A model generated the notes under the pieces. It was not told the DNA's origin. It did no database searches and saw only the letters and a list, made by a program, of their open reading frames with translations. Made by a program: the position numbers and the translations under genes. Shown one piece after another: positions 15,646-24,165 of a stretch of 42,284 bases of DNA; position 1 is the first letter of the stretch; each line of letters starts with the position of its first letter. The DNA lies in NCBI RefSeq assembly GCF_001507855.1, contig NZ_LGEN01000032.1, forward strand, positions 1 through 42,284, in the 5' to 3' direction. Source of the stretch: Halomonas sp. 54_146 (GTDB lineage Bacteria > Pseudomonadota > Gammaproteobacteria > Pseudomonadales > Halomonadaceae).

Positions 15646-17361
15646 ATGACCTCGACTTCTGTCGCCTCGCCGAGCTTCGGCGATCTGGCTCTATTGCCTG
15701 CCGTTCTGTCTGCTGTTGAAGCACAGGGCTACCTAGTTCCCTCGCCGATTCAGGCGCAAACCATTCCTGCGCTGCTTGAAGGCCGCGATATGCTGGGTCA
15801 GGCCCAGACGGGTACTGGTAAAACCGCTGCTTTTGCATTACCGCTGCTGTCGCGTCTGGAACTGACTCGCCGCGAGCCGCAAGTATTAGTAATGGCACCA
15901 ACTCGCGAGTTGGCTCAGCAAGTAGCTGCCTCGTTTAGTAAGTATGGCCAAAACCTCAAAGGCCTCGAAGTTGCCACCCTATGTGGCGGCCAAGAGTACC
16001 GTGAGCAGCTGGGTGCCCTGAAGCGTGGCGCACAGGTAGTCGTTGGCACGCCAGGCCGGATTATCGACCACCTGGATCGCGGTAGCTTGAAGCTTGATGG
16101 CCTCTCCGCCCTAGTGCTGGACGAAGCTGATGAAATGCTGCGCATGGGCTTTATCGACGACGTAAAACGCGTGGTTGCCGATACCCCGAAAGATGCTCAG
16201 CGTGTGTTCTTCTCGGCCACACTGCCGACTGAAATTGAGCGCATCGTTAACCGTTACCTGGTTAACCCGGTGAAAGTGGCCATTGAGTCTGGCACCACCA
16301 CCGGCGAAAACATCGAACAGCGCATTGTGCGCGTTGATGGCGGTGCCAAGCTTGAAGCGCTTTCGCGTATTCTTGAAGTTGAACCGGTTGATGGCGCTAT
16401 CGTCTTTGTGCGTACCCGTGCCGCTTGTACCACATTGGTTGAGCAGCTGACCGCTCGTGGCGTTAACGCCGCTGGCCTGTCGGGTGATCTAGACCAGAGC
16501 CTGCGTGAGCGCACTATTACGCGTTTGAAGCGTGGCAAGGTCGACGTACTGATCGCCACCGACGTAGCAGCCCGTGGTCTTGACGTGTCGCGTATCACCC
16601 ACGTTATCAACTACGACCTGCCCCAAGATGCGGAAGCCTACACGCACCGTATCGGCCGTACCGGTCGTGCTGGCCGTAGCGGTATCGCGATCACCTTCGC
16701 TGGTTTCCGTGAAGGCCGCAAAGTAGGCTGGATGGAGCAGGCGACCGGTCAGAAAATGACTGAAATGCCGCTGCCTGATGAAGCGGCGATTCGCGCCCAT
16801 CGTGATGACGTTTTCCATCACCGCGTTATTGCCTCTTTAACCAAAGGCGCAGAAGAACAGCGTGCTTTGATTGAGCGTCTGATTGAAGAAGGTCATGACC
16901 CGATCGAGCTAGCCTGTACATTTGCTTCCATGGCACGGGCCGACGAAGCGCCGATTGGTCGCCTACAGGCACCGCGTAAAGAGAAGCCCTCGCGTGATGG
17001 CGCGCCTGCCGGTAAGCCGGGTGCGCGTCGTGAACGCACAAGCGGCCCGACGGAAGGCATGACTCGTTACCGCGTATCGGTTGGCCATAAAGATGGCGTT
17101 AAGCCAGGCCAGCTGGTTGGCGCTCTTGCCAATGAAGGCGGCATTGAAGGCGCGCGTATCGGTCGTATTGATATTCGCAACGCGTTCTCTGTTGTTGAAT
17201 TGCCGAGCGGCTTGCCGTCAACGATTCTAGCCAAGATGGCACGTGCCCGTGTGGCCGGTCGTCCGCTGGAAATCAGCGAAGACAACGCACCGGCTGAGCG
17301 CGCACCGCGCCGCCGTCGTGATGAAGGCGATGCGCCGGTTCGTCGTCGCGAACGCGCGTAA
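15646..17361 (+). CDS. deaD: DEAD-box ATP-dependent RNA helicase (DeaD/CsdA-like)
   Basis: The 571-aa protein has every helicase motif: Q motif (about 11-37), AQTGTGKT (53-60), PTRELA, TPGR, DEAD (159-162), SAT (190-192), FVRTR, TDVAARGLD and HRIGRTGR (333-340). A DbpA-type RNA-binding fold follows at about 465-536 (TRYRVSVGHKDGVKPGQLVG, VELPSG), then a basic Arg-rich tail. This matches the cold-shock helicase DeaD/CsdA, which unwinds structured mRNA and helps assemble the large ribosomal subunit. It is slightly shorter than E. coli DeaD, mostly in the basic tail. AAGGTG precedes the ATG. The long structured leader suggests post-transcriptional control. Confidence 0.93.
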   Translation: MTSTSVASPSFGDLALLPAVLSAVEAQGYLVPSPIQAQTIPALLEGRDMLGQAQTGTGKTAAFALPLLSRLELTRREPQVLVMAPTRELAQQVAASFSKYGQNLKGLEVATLCGGQEYREQLGALKRGAQVVVGTPGRIIDHLDRGSLKLDGLSALVLDEADEMLRMGFIDDVKRVVADTPKDAQRVFFSATLPTEIERIVNRYLVNPVKVAIESGTTTGENIEQRIVRVDGGAKLEALSRILEVEPVDGAIVFVRTRAACTTLVEQLTARGVNAAGLSGDLDQSLRERTITRLKRGKVDVLIATDVAARGLDVSRITHVINYDLPQDAEAYTHRIGRTGRAGRSGIAITFAGFREGRKVGWMEQATGQKMTEMPLPDEAAIRAHRDDVFHHRVIASLTKGAEEQRALIERLIEEGHDPIELACTFASMARADEAPIGRLQAPRKEKPSRDGAPAGKPGARRERTSGPTEGMTRYRVSVGHKDGVKPGQLVGALANEGGIEGARIGRIDIRNAFSVVELPSGLPSTILAKMARARVAGRPLEISEDNAPAERAPRRRRDEGDAPVRRRERA

Positions 17362-17421
17362 GCTTTCAGCAACGTAATGAGTCATCAACTGCCGCCAAGC
17401 GGCACTTGAGTAACTCTCAAT

Positions 17422-17457
17422 GCCCCCGCCCCTTTACTGGTGCGGGGGCGTTTTTTT
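17422..17457 (+). terminator. Rho-independent terminator of the helicase gene
   Basis: GCCCCCGC (17422-17429) pairs with GCGGGGGC (17442-17449), followed by G and seven T (17451-17457). Confidence 0.93.
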
Positions 17458-17476
17458 GCTACCTTCTATTCACCAA

Positions 17477-17546
17477 CCATTCACCATTCACCACTCACCA
17501 CTCACCACTCACCACTCACCACTCACCGCTCACCGCTCACCGCTCA
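17477..17546 (+). repeat. Heptamer tandem repeat, 10 copies
   Basis: Ten consecutive 7-bp units read CCATTCA x2, CCACTCA x5 and CCGCTCA x3, ending 19 bp before the endonuclease V start codon. The block structure of variants points to repeated slippage. It lies between the helicase terminator and the nfi ribosome site, leaving almost no other sequence for an nfi promoter. Confidence 0.95.
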
Positions 17547-17565
17547 CCAGATCAAGGAAGATAAG

Positions 17566-18270
17566 ATGCCCGCACCGCTACACGAATGGAATCTGGCACC
17601 TAGAGAGGCAAGGGCACTGCAAACAGAATTGGCTAAGCGCCTGGAGCTAACTGATCGTCTAGCACCGGTAACGCATATCGCCGGGGTGGATATCGGTTTT
17701 GAAGATAGCGGTGAAACAACCCGGGCGGCGGTTGTCGTGCTGAAATGGAACCCCGCCAGCGCGCCGGATTTAACGGTGGTAGAGCAAGTGGTTCATCGTG
17801 AGCCCACCCGCATGCCGTACATTCCTGGTTTACTCTCGTTTCGTGAAATTCCCGCGGCGCTGGGCGCGTTTGAAAAACTCAGCGTGATGCCGGAGCTAGT
17901 GATGGTCGACGGCCAGGGGATTGCCCACCCACGCCGGTTAGGTGTAGCGGCTCACTTAGGGCTATGGCTAGATTTGCCGACCATCGGGATTGCCAAGTCA
18001 CGCCTATATGGCCAACACGCTGAGGTAGGTGAGCAGCGGGGCGATTGGGTGCCACTTTACGCGGGCAATGCAGGCAATGCAGGCAATGAGACTATTGGAG
18101 TGGTGCTACGCTCTCGCGCCAAGGTTAAGCCTATTTATGTGTCGCCTGGGCACCGCATCACCCTTGAAACCTCGCTTGCTTGGGTGATGCGCTGCTTAGG
18201 GCGCACCAAACTGCCTGAGCCTACACGGCTTGCCGATCGATTAGCCTCGCGGCGAGATCAGCGAAAGTGA
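17566..18270 (+). CDS. nfi: Endonuclease V (deoxyinosine 3' endonuclease)
   Basis: The 234-aa product matches endonuclease V over its full length. The metal-binding acidic residues are in place: VDIGF (Asp42), SFREIPA (Glu94) and VDGQG (Asp115), with the conserved GIAKS lysine at about 144 and HPRRLG. The enzyme nicks DNA one nucleotide 3' of deoxyinosine to start repair of deaminated adenine. ATG 17566 follows AAGGAAG. The frame is open further upstream through the heptamer repeat, but that extension is repeat-encoded and not part of the family. The C-terminal half contains a short GNA repeat. The stop is 4 bp from the stop of the convergent amidotransferase gene. Confidence 0.93.
   Translation: MPAPLHEWNLAPREARALQTELAKRLELTDRLAPVTHIAGVDIGFEDSGETTRAAVVVLKWNPASAPDLTVVEQVVHREPTRMPYIPGLLSFREIPAALGAFEKLSVMPELVMVDGQGIAHPRRLGVAAHLGLWLDLPTIGIAKSRLYGQHAEVGEQRGDWVPLYAGNAGNAGNETIGVVLRSRAKVKPIYVSPGHRITLETSLAWVMRCLGRTKLPEPTRLADRLASRRDQRK
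18064..18090 (+). repeat. In-frame 9-bp repeat in nfi (GNA x3)
   Basis: GGCAATGCA (18064-18072, 18073-18081) and GGCAATGAG (18082-18090) encode GNA-GNA-GNE in a surface loop of endonuclease V. It is an in-frame slippage expansion. Confidence 0.85.
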
Positions 18271-18274
18271 GTGG

Positions 18275-18991
18275 CTATACAAACGCCAAAAAGTGCCGCA
18301 GAAGGCTGGAGGCCTCGGGGGTGTCCGTTACGCTTTCCAGTAGCTGTTCCGGGCTTTCGCCTTGGTCGCGCAGAGCGGCGCGCTGGCGCTCTATATAAGC
18401 GCACATCACCGATGTGTTGAACTCTGGGTGAAACTGCACGCTCCACTGACGCGGGCCGTAACGCAGCGCTTGATGGGCGTCATGGCTATTGTGGGCCAGC
18501 ACGCTACAGCCATGAGGCACCTGCATGACCGACTGCGCATGGGTTAGGTGTGCCATAAAGCTTTCCGGTAGTTGGCTAAACAGCGGGTCTTGCTGGCCAG
18601 CCTGAGTCAGCCGCACTGTGCGAGTGCCGGATTCACGGCCGGCAGGGTGATAATCGCTAACCCCGCCAAAAGCGGCAGCCATTAACTGGTGGCCGTAGCA
18701 AACGCCCAGCATGGGAATATCATTGGCCAACGCTTCTTGCAGCCACTGTTTGAGTGCTTCGCTCCAAGGCTCGGCGTCGCTAACCATGCTGTGTGAACCC
18801 GTCATCACAATGCCTGCTAGTGTATTGAGCTCAGGCGCGCTGGGGTTACGTGTTGCATCCCACACCTGTAGGTCTAAATGCGTTGGCAGTGCAGCGGTCA
18901 GCTGCTTTTCAAAGAGTGTTTCAAAATCACCGTGCTGGTCGACCACTTCAGGAAAGGCGTCGCCGGTTTTAACTATTAAGACACTTGCCAT
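18275..18991 (-). CDS. Class I glutamine amidotransferase (GMP synthase-like domain protein)
   Basis: The 238-aa single-domain protein has the class I amidotransferase triad: the nucleophile in GVCYGHQ (about Cys98) and the His-Glu of QFHPEF (about 185-188). An oxyanion-strand region, GIVMTGSHSMVSD, lies near 60-72. Homologues are annotated as glutamine amidotransferase or GMP synthase-like proteins. The real nitrogen acceptor or isopeptide substrate is unknown, since no synthetase domain is attached. AGG sits 8 bp before ATG 18991. It is divergent from tpx across a spacer with a perfect palindrome, and convergent with nfi. Confidence 0.88.
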   Translation of the reverse strand: MASVLIVKTGDAFPEVVDQHGDFETLFEKQLTAALPTHLDLQVWDATRNPSAPELNTLAGIVMTGSHSMVSDAEPWSEALKQWLQEALANDIPMLGVCYGHQLMAAAFGGVSDYHPAGRESGTRTVRLTQAGQQDPLFSQLPESFMAHLTHAQSVMQVPHGCSVLAHNSHDAHQALRYGPRQWSVQFHPEFNTSVMCAYIERQRAALRDQGESPEQLLESVTDTPEASSLLRHFLAFV

Positions 18992-19034
18992 ATCACTACC
19001 TCAGTGAACTGAAACAAAAACGTTGAACAAAAGA

Positions 19035-19048
19035 CCTTTCCGGAAAGG
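19035..19048. promoter_or_regulatory. 14-bp perfect palindrome in amidotransferase/tpx divergent spacer
   Basis: CCTTTCCGGAAAGG is a perfect palindrome placed between two divergent genes, about 44 bp from the amidotransferase start and 66 bp from a tpx-side TATAAT. It could be an operator or a small hairpin. The binding protein is unknown. Confidence 0.35.
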
Positions 19049-19100
19049 GCATAAAGGCGTGAAGATAGCCTACCATGGCGTTTCACATGACGGCTTTTCA

Positions 19101-19106
19101 TATAAT
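19101..19106 (+). promoter_or_regulatory. Candidate -10 element for tpx
   Basis: A perfect TATAAT occurs 54 bp before the tpx ATG. The hexamer 17 bp upstream (GCGTTT) is a poor -35, so sigma-70 use is plausible but not secure. Confidence 0.4.
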
Positions 19107-19159
19107 GGCGCGTCACATGGTAAGAACGCATTCATTATTAACGTAAAAAGGAGTAAGCA

Positions 19160-19660
19160 ATGCAACAGATTACCCGTGCAGGCGAACCGATGGACGTAGC
19201 AGGCTCGCTGCCTGCAACAGGCCAAACGGCCCCTGCGATGACGCTGACGAACAGCGACCTGCAAGATGTGACGCTTGAGACGTATGCCGGCAAGCGTAAA
19301 GTGCTTAATATTATTCCCAGTGTAGATACGCCCACCTGTGCGGTGTCGACACGCCACTTTAACGAGTTGGCGTCTAACCTTGCTGATACGGTGGTGTTGG
19401 TTGTTTCAGCCGACTTACCCTTTGCGGCAAAACGTTTTTGTGGGGCAGAAGGGCTGGATAACGTCGAAACACTGTCGACGTTCCGCCATCCAGAGTTTCT
19501 TGAAGCGTGGGGCGTGGCGCTGTGCAACAACCCGATGGAAGGGCTGTGTGCCCGTGCAGTGGTGGTGTTAGATGCTGAGAACCGCGTACTGCATAGCGAG
19601 CTGGTCAGTGAGCTGAAAAACGAGCCGGATTACGAGGCAGCGTTAGCGGTCTTGAGCTAA
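19160..19660 (+). CDS. tpx: Thiol peroxidase (Tpx, atypical 2-Cys peroxiredoxin)
   Basis: The 166-aa protein has the peroxidatic cysteine in [11 protein letters not shown] (Cys60) and the resolving cysteine in KRFCGAEG (Cys94), matching E. coli Tpx Cys61 and Cys95. It reduces hydrogen and alkyl peroxides using thioredoxin. AAAAGGAG precedes the ATG at ideal spacing. Its stop overlaps the stop of the convergent C26 amidotransferase by 4 bp, with no terminator between them, so the two transcripts must overlap at their 3' ends. Confidence 0.95.
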   Translation: MQQITRAGEPMDVAGSLPATGQTAPAMTLTNSDLQDVTLETYAGKRKVLNIIPSVDTPTCAVSTRHFNELASNLADTVVLVVSADLPFAAKRFCGAEGLDNVETLSTFRHPEFLEAWGVALCNNPMEGLCARAVVVLDAENRVLHSELVSELKNEPDYEAALAVLS

Positions 19661-20340
19661 CAGTAAGCTTTGCTAGCGTGATGTTGTGATGCCGTCACCA
19701 GGGCGCGAATTAAGCGCTGCTGGGGGCGGTTAAAAATGAGCCACTCCGGGTGCCACTGCACGCCAATTAAAAATTCGTGCTCGCGGGACTCAATGCCCTG
19801 CACCAGGCCATCTCTGTCACGTGCCACAATCTCAATTCCCCTGCCAGCCTCATAAACGGCCTGATGATGCAGGCTGTTAACTCGGCACCACGTCACCCCC
19901 AGCAAGCGGTGAAGCTTGCTCGCCCCCACAATATCAACGGTTTTGCGCGGCAGTACGGTTCGCCGCCGCTTTAAGCCTTCATGGGTGGTGTAAATGTCAG
20001 GGTCAAGGGTGCCGCCAAGGTGCACGTTGATGAGTTGCGCGCCCCGGCAAATACCCAGCACGGGCGTATTCAGGGGAATAAATCGTTCAAGCAGCGCAAG
20101 CTCTAATTCATCTCGCGCTGGGTCGAGCCGTACATCCAGCTGGACTTCACCGCCGTAAAGGTGAGCCTGAATATCGTCTCCGCCGCCAATGATTAAGCCA
20201 TCAAGGCGTTGCGGCTGCGGGCGCGAAGGCGATAACCGCAGCGGTTTGCCGCCATGCCGCCAAACGGCAAACCAATCAAACCACCACGCTAAGTGGCTTT
20301 TTTGGTCAGAGGTCGTAATTCCGATAAGCGGGCGAGACAT
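19657..20340 (-). CDS. Gamma-glutamyl-GABA hydrolase-like class I amidotransferase (peptidase C26, PuuD-like)
   Basis: The 227-aa protein has the C26 pattern: [10 protein letters not shown] (about 49-58), nucleophile in [15 protein letters not shown] (about Cys97), and the His-Glu of QWHPEW near 198-201. PuuD-like enzymes hydrolyse gamma-glutamyl amide bonds. It is the downstream partner of the amidoligase on the same strand, 62 bp away, with little ribosome site of its own, which suggests coupled expression. Pairing of an amidoligase with a C26 enzyme is a known association from comparative genomics (Iyer, Aravind and colleagues). By itself the protein would be called PuuD; context argues instead for a partner in making or breaking an amide linkage. 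Confidence 0.88.
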   Translation of the reverse strand: MSRPLIGITTSDQKSHLAWWFDWFAVWRHGGKPLRLSPSRPQPQRLDGLIIGGGDDIQAHLYGGEVQLDVRLDPARDELELALLERFIPLNTPVLGICRGAQLINVHLGGTLDPDIYTTHEGLKRRRTVLPRKTVDIVGASKLHRLLGVTWCRVNSLHHQAVYEAGRGIEIVARDRDGLVQGIESREHEFLIGVQWHPEWLIFNRPQQRLIRALVTASQHHASKAYC

Positions 20341-20402
20341 GCAGTTGGTTACTCACTGTTGCAAAAAAGAGGAATTTAGTAAAAAAAAGACGACAGGGCG
20401 GT

Positions 20403-21434
20403 TTAACACTTTCGGCGCGCCCAGCGCCCCAGCTTTGCTGAAAAACGGCTAACGCTGTCTTTAATGCGCGTCGCTAGTGGGCGGTTATGATAGGCGATAT
20501 AATCAGCACAACGGGCAAGTAATACGTCGCTATTGACCGCCAGTTTTTCGATTTCTACCCAGCGGTTCCACTCCATCACGGAACCCCATCCAGGCTGGGA
20601 AAGTTGCGCGTTCGGCAATCGGTAATGAAAGGTCGGGCGCGGCTTGGTGAGCTCAGTATGTAGCAATTCATGGGGATGATTGGGGCGCAGATAGGCAAAT
20701 AGCGGCAGCATATCCAGCTCGCGGTTACGCGTTGGGTTGTAGTGCAGGTAGTCGTCAATCAGCGTGTCCAGATCAGGCGTGTAGCGGCTATCCAGCACTT
20801 TTAGCGCGTACTCTTTATGAAACGGGTTGGCGTGGGGCAGCATTTCACGGGTGATATCCACTTTGATTTCGTCGCGCAGCCAGCCGGCAAGCAGCAAGTA
20901 CGCGCGCAGCATCGCGAGTAGGTAATCGACGTCAAAACGCTCTACTTCAGGATTAAGGTGTAAGCCAAATCCATACAGCAGGCTGGCATCGGTACCCTTA
21001 GCGCCATGTTCTCGAAGGGCATCAAACAGCGTATCCAGCGCTTCCAATTCATCCCAGGGAATCGGTGGGCAAACGATTTCGGTAGGCACCAGGCCTGTGA
21101 CCATATCACCAATCAGCTCGCGGGTTTTTTGATGAAACTGCACGCGCCGTTGGTGCTGGTGGCGCGCCCACTCGCTGTCTTGAGCGTGAGGCTCTTCAAG
21201 CAGTGTTTTGTCAGGATGAGCGTACTGGGTGTCGAGCTCAATACCAAACTCGCCCCAGCGGGTATGTTCAACCAGTAGCCGATGAGGGCTTACCACGTTA
21301 AGCTCCCCGCCAAACAGGTCACGCACAATCAGTGCCGTGTCGCGGGGGGGCAGCCCAGCAAATTCAATTTCGACGCCCACATGCCGGGTTTTCCCGTGAC
21401 AGTTTAAGCGGTTAGGTGGAGCTTGTAGCGTCAT
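20403..21434 (-). CDS. Amidoligase-family enzyme (COOH-NH2 ligase fold)
   Basis: The 343-aa protein resembles the Amidoligase_2 family (Pfam PF12224). The N-terminal HVGVEIEFAGLP strand supplies the conserved Glu residues of this glutamine-synthetase-like fold, and FGIELDTQY follows at about 63-71. Further acidic and His-rich segments (GFGLHLNPEVERFDVDYLLA, about 155-174; DITREMLPHANPFHKEY) also fit. Such enzymes are predicted to join carboxyl and amino groups using ATP. The product is unknown. AAGGAT lies 8 bp before the ATG. It is followed by the C26 amidotransferase, forming a two-gene unit. Confidence 0.8.
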   Translation of the reverse strand: MTLQAPPNRLNCHGKTRHVGVEIEFAGLPPRDTALIVRDLFGGELNVVSPHRLLVEHTRWGEFGIELDTQYAHPDKTLLEEPHAQDSEWARHQHQRRVQFHQKTRELIGDMVTGLVPTEIVCPPIPWDELEALDTLFDALREHGAKGTDASLLYGFGLHLNPEVERFDVDYLLAMLRAYLLLAGWLRDEIKVDITREMLPHANPFHKEYALKVLDSRYTPDLDTLIDDYLHYNPTRNRELDMLPLFAYLRPNHPHELLHTELTKPRPTFHYRLPNAQLSQPGWGSVMEWNRWVEIEKLAVNSDVLLARCADYIAYHNRPLATRIKDSVSRFSAKLGRWARRKC

Positions 21435-21520
21435 CTCAGTATCCTTGAGGTGAACGTTTAGGTGTTCAGCCTATCATAGACACGCGTTAAGGCTGAGTGC
21501 ATTCCTAAGCGCTGTAAGCC

Positions 21521-21577
21521 ATGTCTTTGAAAACCATGTCTTTGAAAACCAGTCTTTGAAAACCAGTCGTTGAAAAC
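21521..21577. repeat. 14-15-bp tandem repeat, 4 copies
   Basis: ATGTCTTTGAAAACC twice (21521-21535, 21536-21550), then AGTCTTTGAAAACC (21551-21564) and AGTCGTTGAAAAC (21565-21577). The array lies between the divergent amidoligase and MscS-type genes. Confidence 0.9.
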
Positions 21578-21636
21578 ATAAAGCGATGGAAAGCGGTAAG
21601 CAGGACGCCATTCAGACTAATGTTCAGGAGTAAGGC

Positions 21637-24165
21637 GTGCGACAGTACGGGTTAATCAACACGATAATAAGCGTTGTCTTCTTTTTGCTGGCAAGCCTGA
21701 TCCTGACGAGTCTGGCATTCACTCAGGCCCAAGCGCAGATAGTGTCACTGCCCAGTTTGGGTGGCGGCGCTGAAGAGCAGGCAGAGGTGAGCGGCGAGGA
21801 GTTCCAGCGTTCACTGAACGATGTGATCGGCATGCTGGAAAGCGAAGAGCAGCGCACCCAGCTGCTTGAGTCGCTGCGCGAGCTGCAGATCGCAACCGGC
21901 GCTGCCGAGCAAGAGAGCGTTGTGCGCCAAGGAGGGCTGCTCGGTGCTCTCGCTGATACGTTAAGCGACCTTGGTGACCAGGCCCAAGCCGGTAACTCCC
22001 CAGTGGATGAATGGGCGCGCCAATTGGTGCAAGGCGTTGAAGATTTGCGCGCGCTGAACGATGACGCTGACCAGGGGGAAGCCGTCCGGGCGGTGGCTGA
22101 GGGTGCCGTGCTGGCGGTGGTTTGGACAGCGCTGCTGGTGGTGATGATTGCCTTTGGGCGCATGCTGGCAACCCGCCGTGATTGGCCGTTGGATCTCCCC
22201 CGCGACCCTAAAGGCTGGCTGCTGGCGGTGCACTTTTTCCGGCGTATGCTGCCCTGGGCGCTGTCCTTTGCCATCACGCTAGGCATTGGTCAGGTGCTGC
22301 CCGACAGCCCAGGACGCACGCTGGTGTTAGTGGTTGCGTATATTTGCCTGTGTGGCCGCGCACTTTCGGTGGTGTTTGAAACCGTCATTGCATTTTTCAG
22401 CCGCGGCCACCGCTTTACCGCGGTGCTGCTGCTTCAACAGCAGGCCCTGCGCGGGCTGTTTGTGATTGGTGCGTTGATCGCCCTTGGTGATGCGGTCAAT
22501 TCCTCGCGTTTGGTAGAAATGCTCGGTAGCGAGCTTTCAAGCCTGGTGTCCGTGCTGGCTAATATGCTGGCGGCGCTGCTCTCAGCACGCTTTATTCTTA
22601 AATTTAAACGCCCGGTGCGCCACCTGATTTGCAATCGCCCTTACAAGCAGCGCCGCGATGCCAGCACCGCCGTGGAGATGATTCGCTCGCTGGGTGGGCT
22701 ATGGCATATCCCTGCGTTGCTGCTGGTGAGCGGTTCCTTGTTGGCCATTTTCATTACCGTGGGCGATGTTGGCACTGCGCTGGCGCGCTCGATTATTTCA
22801 GCCAGCCTGCTGGTGCTGACGCTGGTGATTACCGGGCTGCTGCGTCGCCAAGCGGAGCGTATGGGCAAACGCCGTCATCGCCACCGCTATAGCCAATACC
22901 GTAAACGCCTTGAGCGGTTTGGTTTTGTGCTGGCGCATATCTGTTCGTGGATGGTGTTTGCCGAACTCTCCATGCAGGTGTGGGGCGGTTCTCTGTTTGG
23001 CCTGGGCCAGCAAGCCGTGGCCAGCACTCGCATTGGCCAAGCGCTGTTAAGCTTAGGTGCCACCGTGCTGCTGGCGTGGCTGGTATGGATTTTTGCCGAT
23101 ACCGCCATTCAGCGGGCGCTGACTTCCTCCTCGCGCGCTCGCGGGCGGCGGGTTAATCAGGCTCGGGCGCAAACCATTACGCCGATGATTCGCAACGTCA
23201 TTTTCGTGACTATTCTAATTATTGCGGTGATCTCGGGGTTGGCAAACTTGGGCGTTAACGTAACACCGCTGCTAGCCGGTGCGGGTGTGATTGGTTTGGC
23301 GATTGGTTTTGGTGCCCAGACCTTAGTGCAGGACTTGATTACCGGCATTTTTATCTTGATCGAAGATTCGCTGGCGGTGGATGATTTCGTGCAAATCAAT
23401 GGCCATATGGGCACCGTCGAAGGGCTAACGCTGCGCACCGTGCGGCTGCGCGATTTGGACGGTGTGGTGCATATCATCACCTTTAGCCGTATTGAGTCGA
23501 TTCACAACATGTCGCGCCAGTTCGGTATTGCGCTGATGCGTATCCGCATTCCCTATGATATGAAAATCGATGATGCGATTACGCTAATGCAGGAAACCGC
23601 CCAAGAGCTACGCCGTGACCCGATGATGCGCCACTACATTTGGTCGCCGCTGGAAATGCAGGGGGTGCAGGGCTTCGAGGATGGCTGTCCTATTTTGCGG
23701 ATGCGTTTTCGTACCGCGCCAGAGATGCAGTGGGATGTCTCCCGGGCATTCAACTTGTTGCTCAAGCAGCGCATGGAAGCCCAAGAGATTGATCTGGGCG
23801 TGCCGCGCCTGAGTGTCAGTATGGAAGCGCGCTCTGAAGATCGCATGGAGGCCACGTCAGGCACGTCGTTCTCGCTTGAAGATGGCGTGTCAGAAAATGC
23901 GCAGAGTGAAGCAAAAGCCGCGCCGGCATCTGCACAAAGCGCTGCATCACAAAGCGTTGCATCACAAACAGAGCATCACAAGAAACCCGCACCGCCAACG
24001 CCTGCACCGCGCCCGACAAAAGCAGAAATTCGCCAGGATGAGCAGGTGCGTAAGCACGGCGAGATGGCTAATCGTGCTGCATCACATCGGCACACGCCCC
24101 AGGTACAGGGCGAACCCCAAGGCGAGACCTACGCCAGCCCCGGCGGTGAACACGGCGACCAGTAG
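21637..24165 (+). CDS. Large MscS-family mechanosensitive channel (YbiO-like)
   Basis: The 842-aa protein has a signal peptide or first TM (about 8-33), a periplasmic helical domain (to about 150), then roughly ten membrane helices. The MscS core follows: pore helix GAGVIGLAIGFGAQTLVQDL (about 549-568), the beta domain (DDFVQINGHMGTVEG) and the C-terminal alpha/beta domain. Length and layout resemble E. coli YbiO-type channels, which open on osmotic downshift; this fits a halophile. The last 100 residues are low-complexity Ala/Gln/Pro-rich. The start is GTG 21637 with AGGAG 6 bp upstream. The 3' end overlaps the opposing J-like gene by 84 bp. Confidence 0.92.
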   Translation: MRQYGLINTIISVVFFLLASLILTSLAFTQAQAQIVSLPSLGGGAEEQAEVSGEEFQRSLNDVIGMLESEEQRTQLLESLRELQIATGAAEQESVVRQGGLLGALADTLSDLGDQAQAGNSPVDEWARQLVQGVEDLRALNDDADQGEAVRAVAEGAVLAVVWTALLVVMIAFGRMLATRRDWPLDLPRDPKGWLLAVHFFRRMLPWALSFAITLGIGQVLPDSPGRTLVLVVAYICLCGRALSVVFETVIAFFSRGHRFTAVLLLQQQALRGLFVIGALIALGDAVNSSRLVEMLGSELSSLVSVLANMLAALLSARFILKFKRPVRHLICNRPYKQRRDASTAVEMIRSLGGLWHIPALLLVSGSLLAIFITVGDVGTALARSIISASLLVLTLVITGLLRRQAERMGKRRHRHRYSQYRKRLERFGFVLAHICSWMVFAELSMQVWGGSLFGLGQQAVASTRIGQALLSLGATVLLAWLVWIFADTAIQRALTSSSRARGRRVNQARAQTITPMIRNVIFVTILIIAVISGLANLGVNVTPLLAGAGVIGLAIGFGAQTLVQDLITGIFILIEDSLAVDDFVQINGHMGTVEGLTLRTVRLRDLDGVVHIITFSRIESIHNMSRQFGIALMRIRIPYDMKIDDAITLMQETAQELRRDPMMRHYIWSPLEMQGVQGFEDGCPILRMRFRTAPEMQWDVSRAFNLLLKQRMEAQEIDLGVPRLSVSMEARSEDRMEATSGTSFSLEDGVSENAQSEAKAAPASAQSAASQSVASQTEHHKKPAPPTPAPRPTKAEIRQDEQVRKHGEMANRAASHRHTPQVQGEPQGETYASPGGEHGDQ

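Noticed and set aside
17440..17565. N-terminal extension of endonuclease V through the heptamer array
   Set aside because: The added residues are repeat-encoded (THHSPLT-like), unlike the family, and a good ribosome site precedes ATG 17566.
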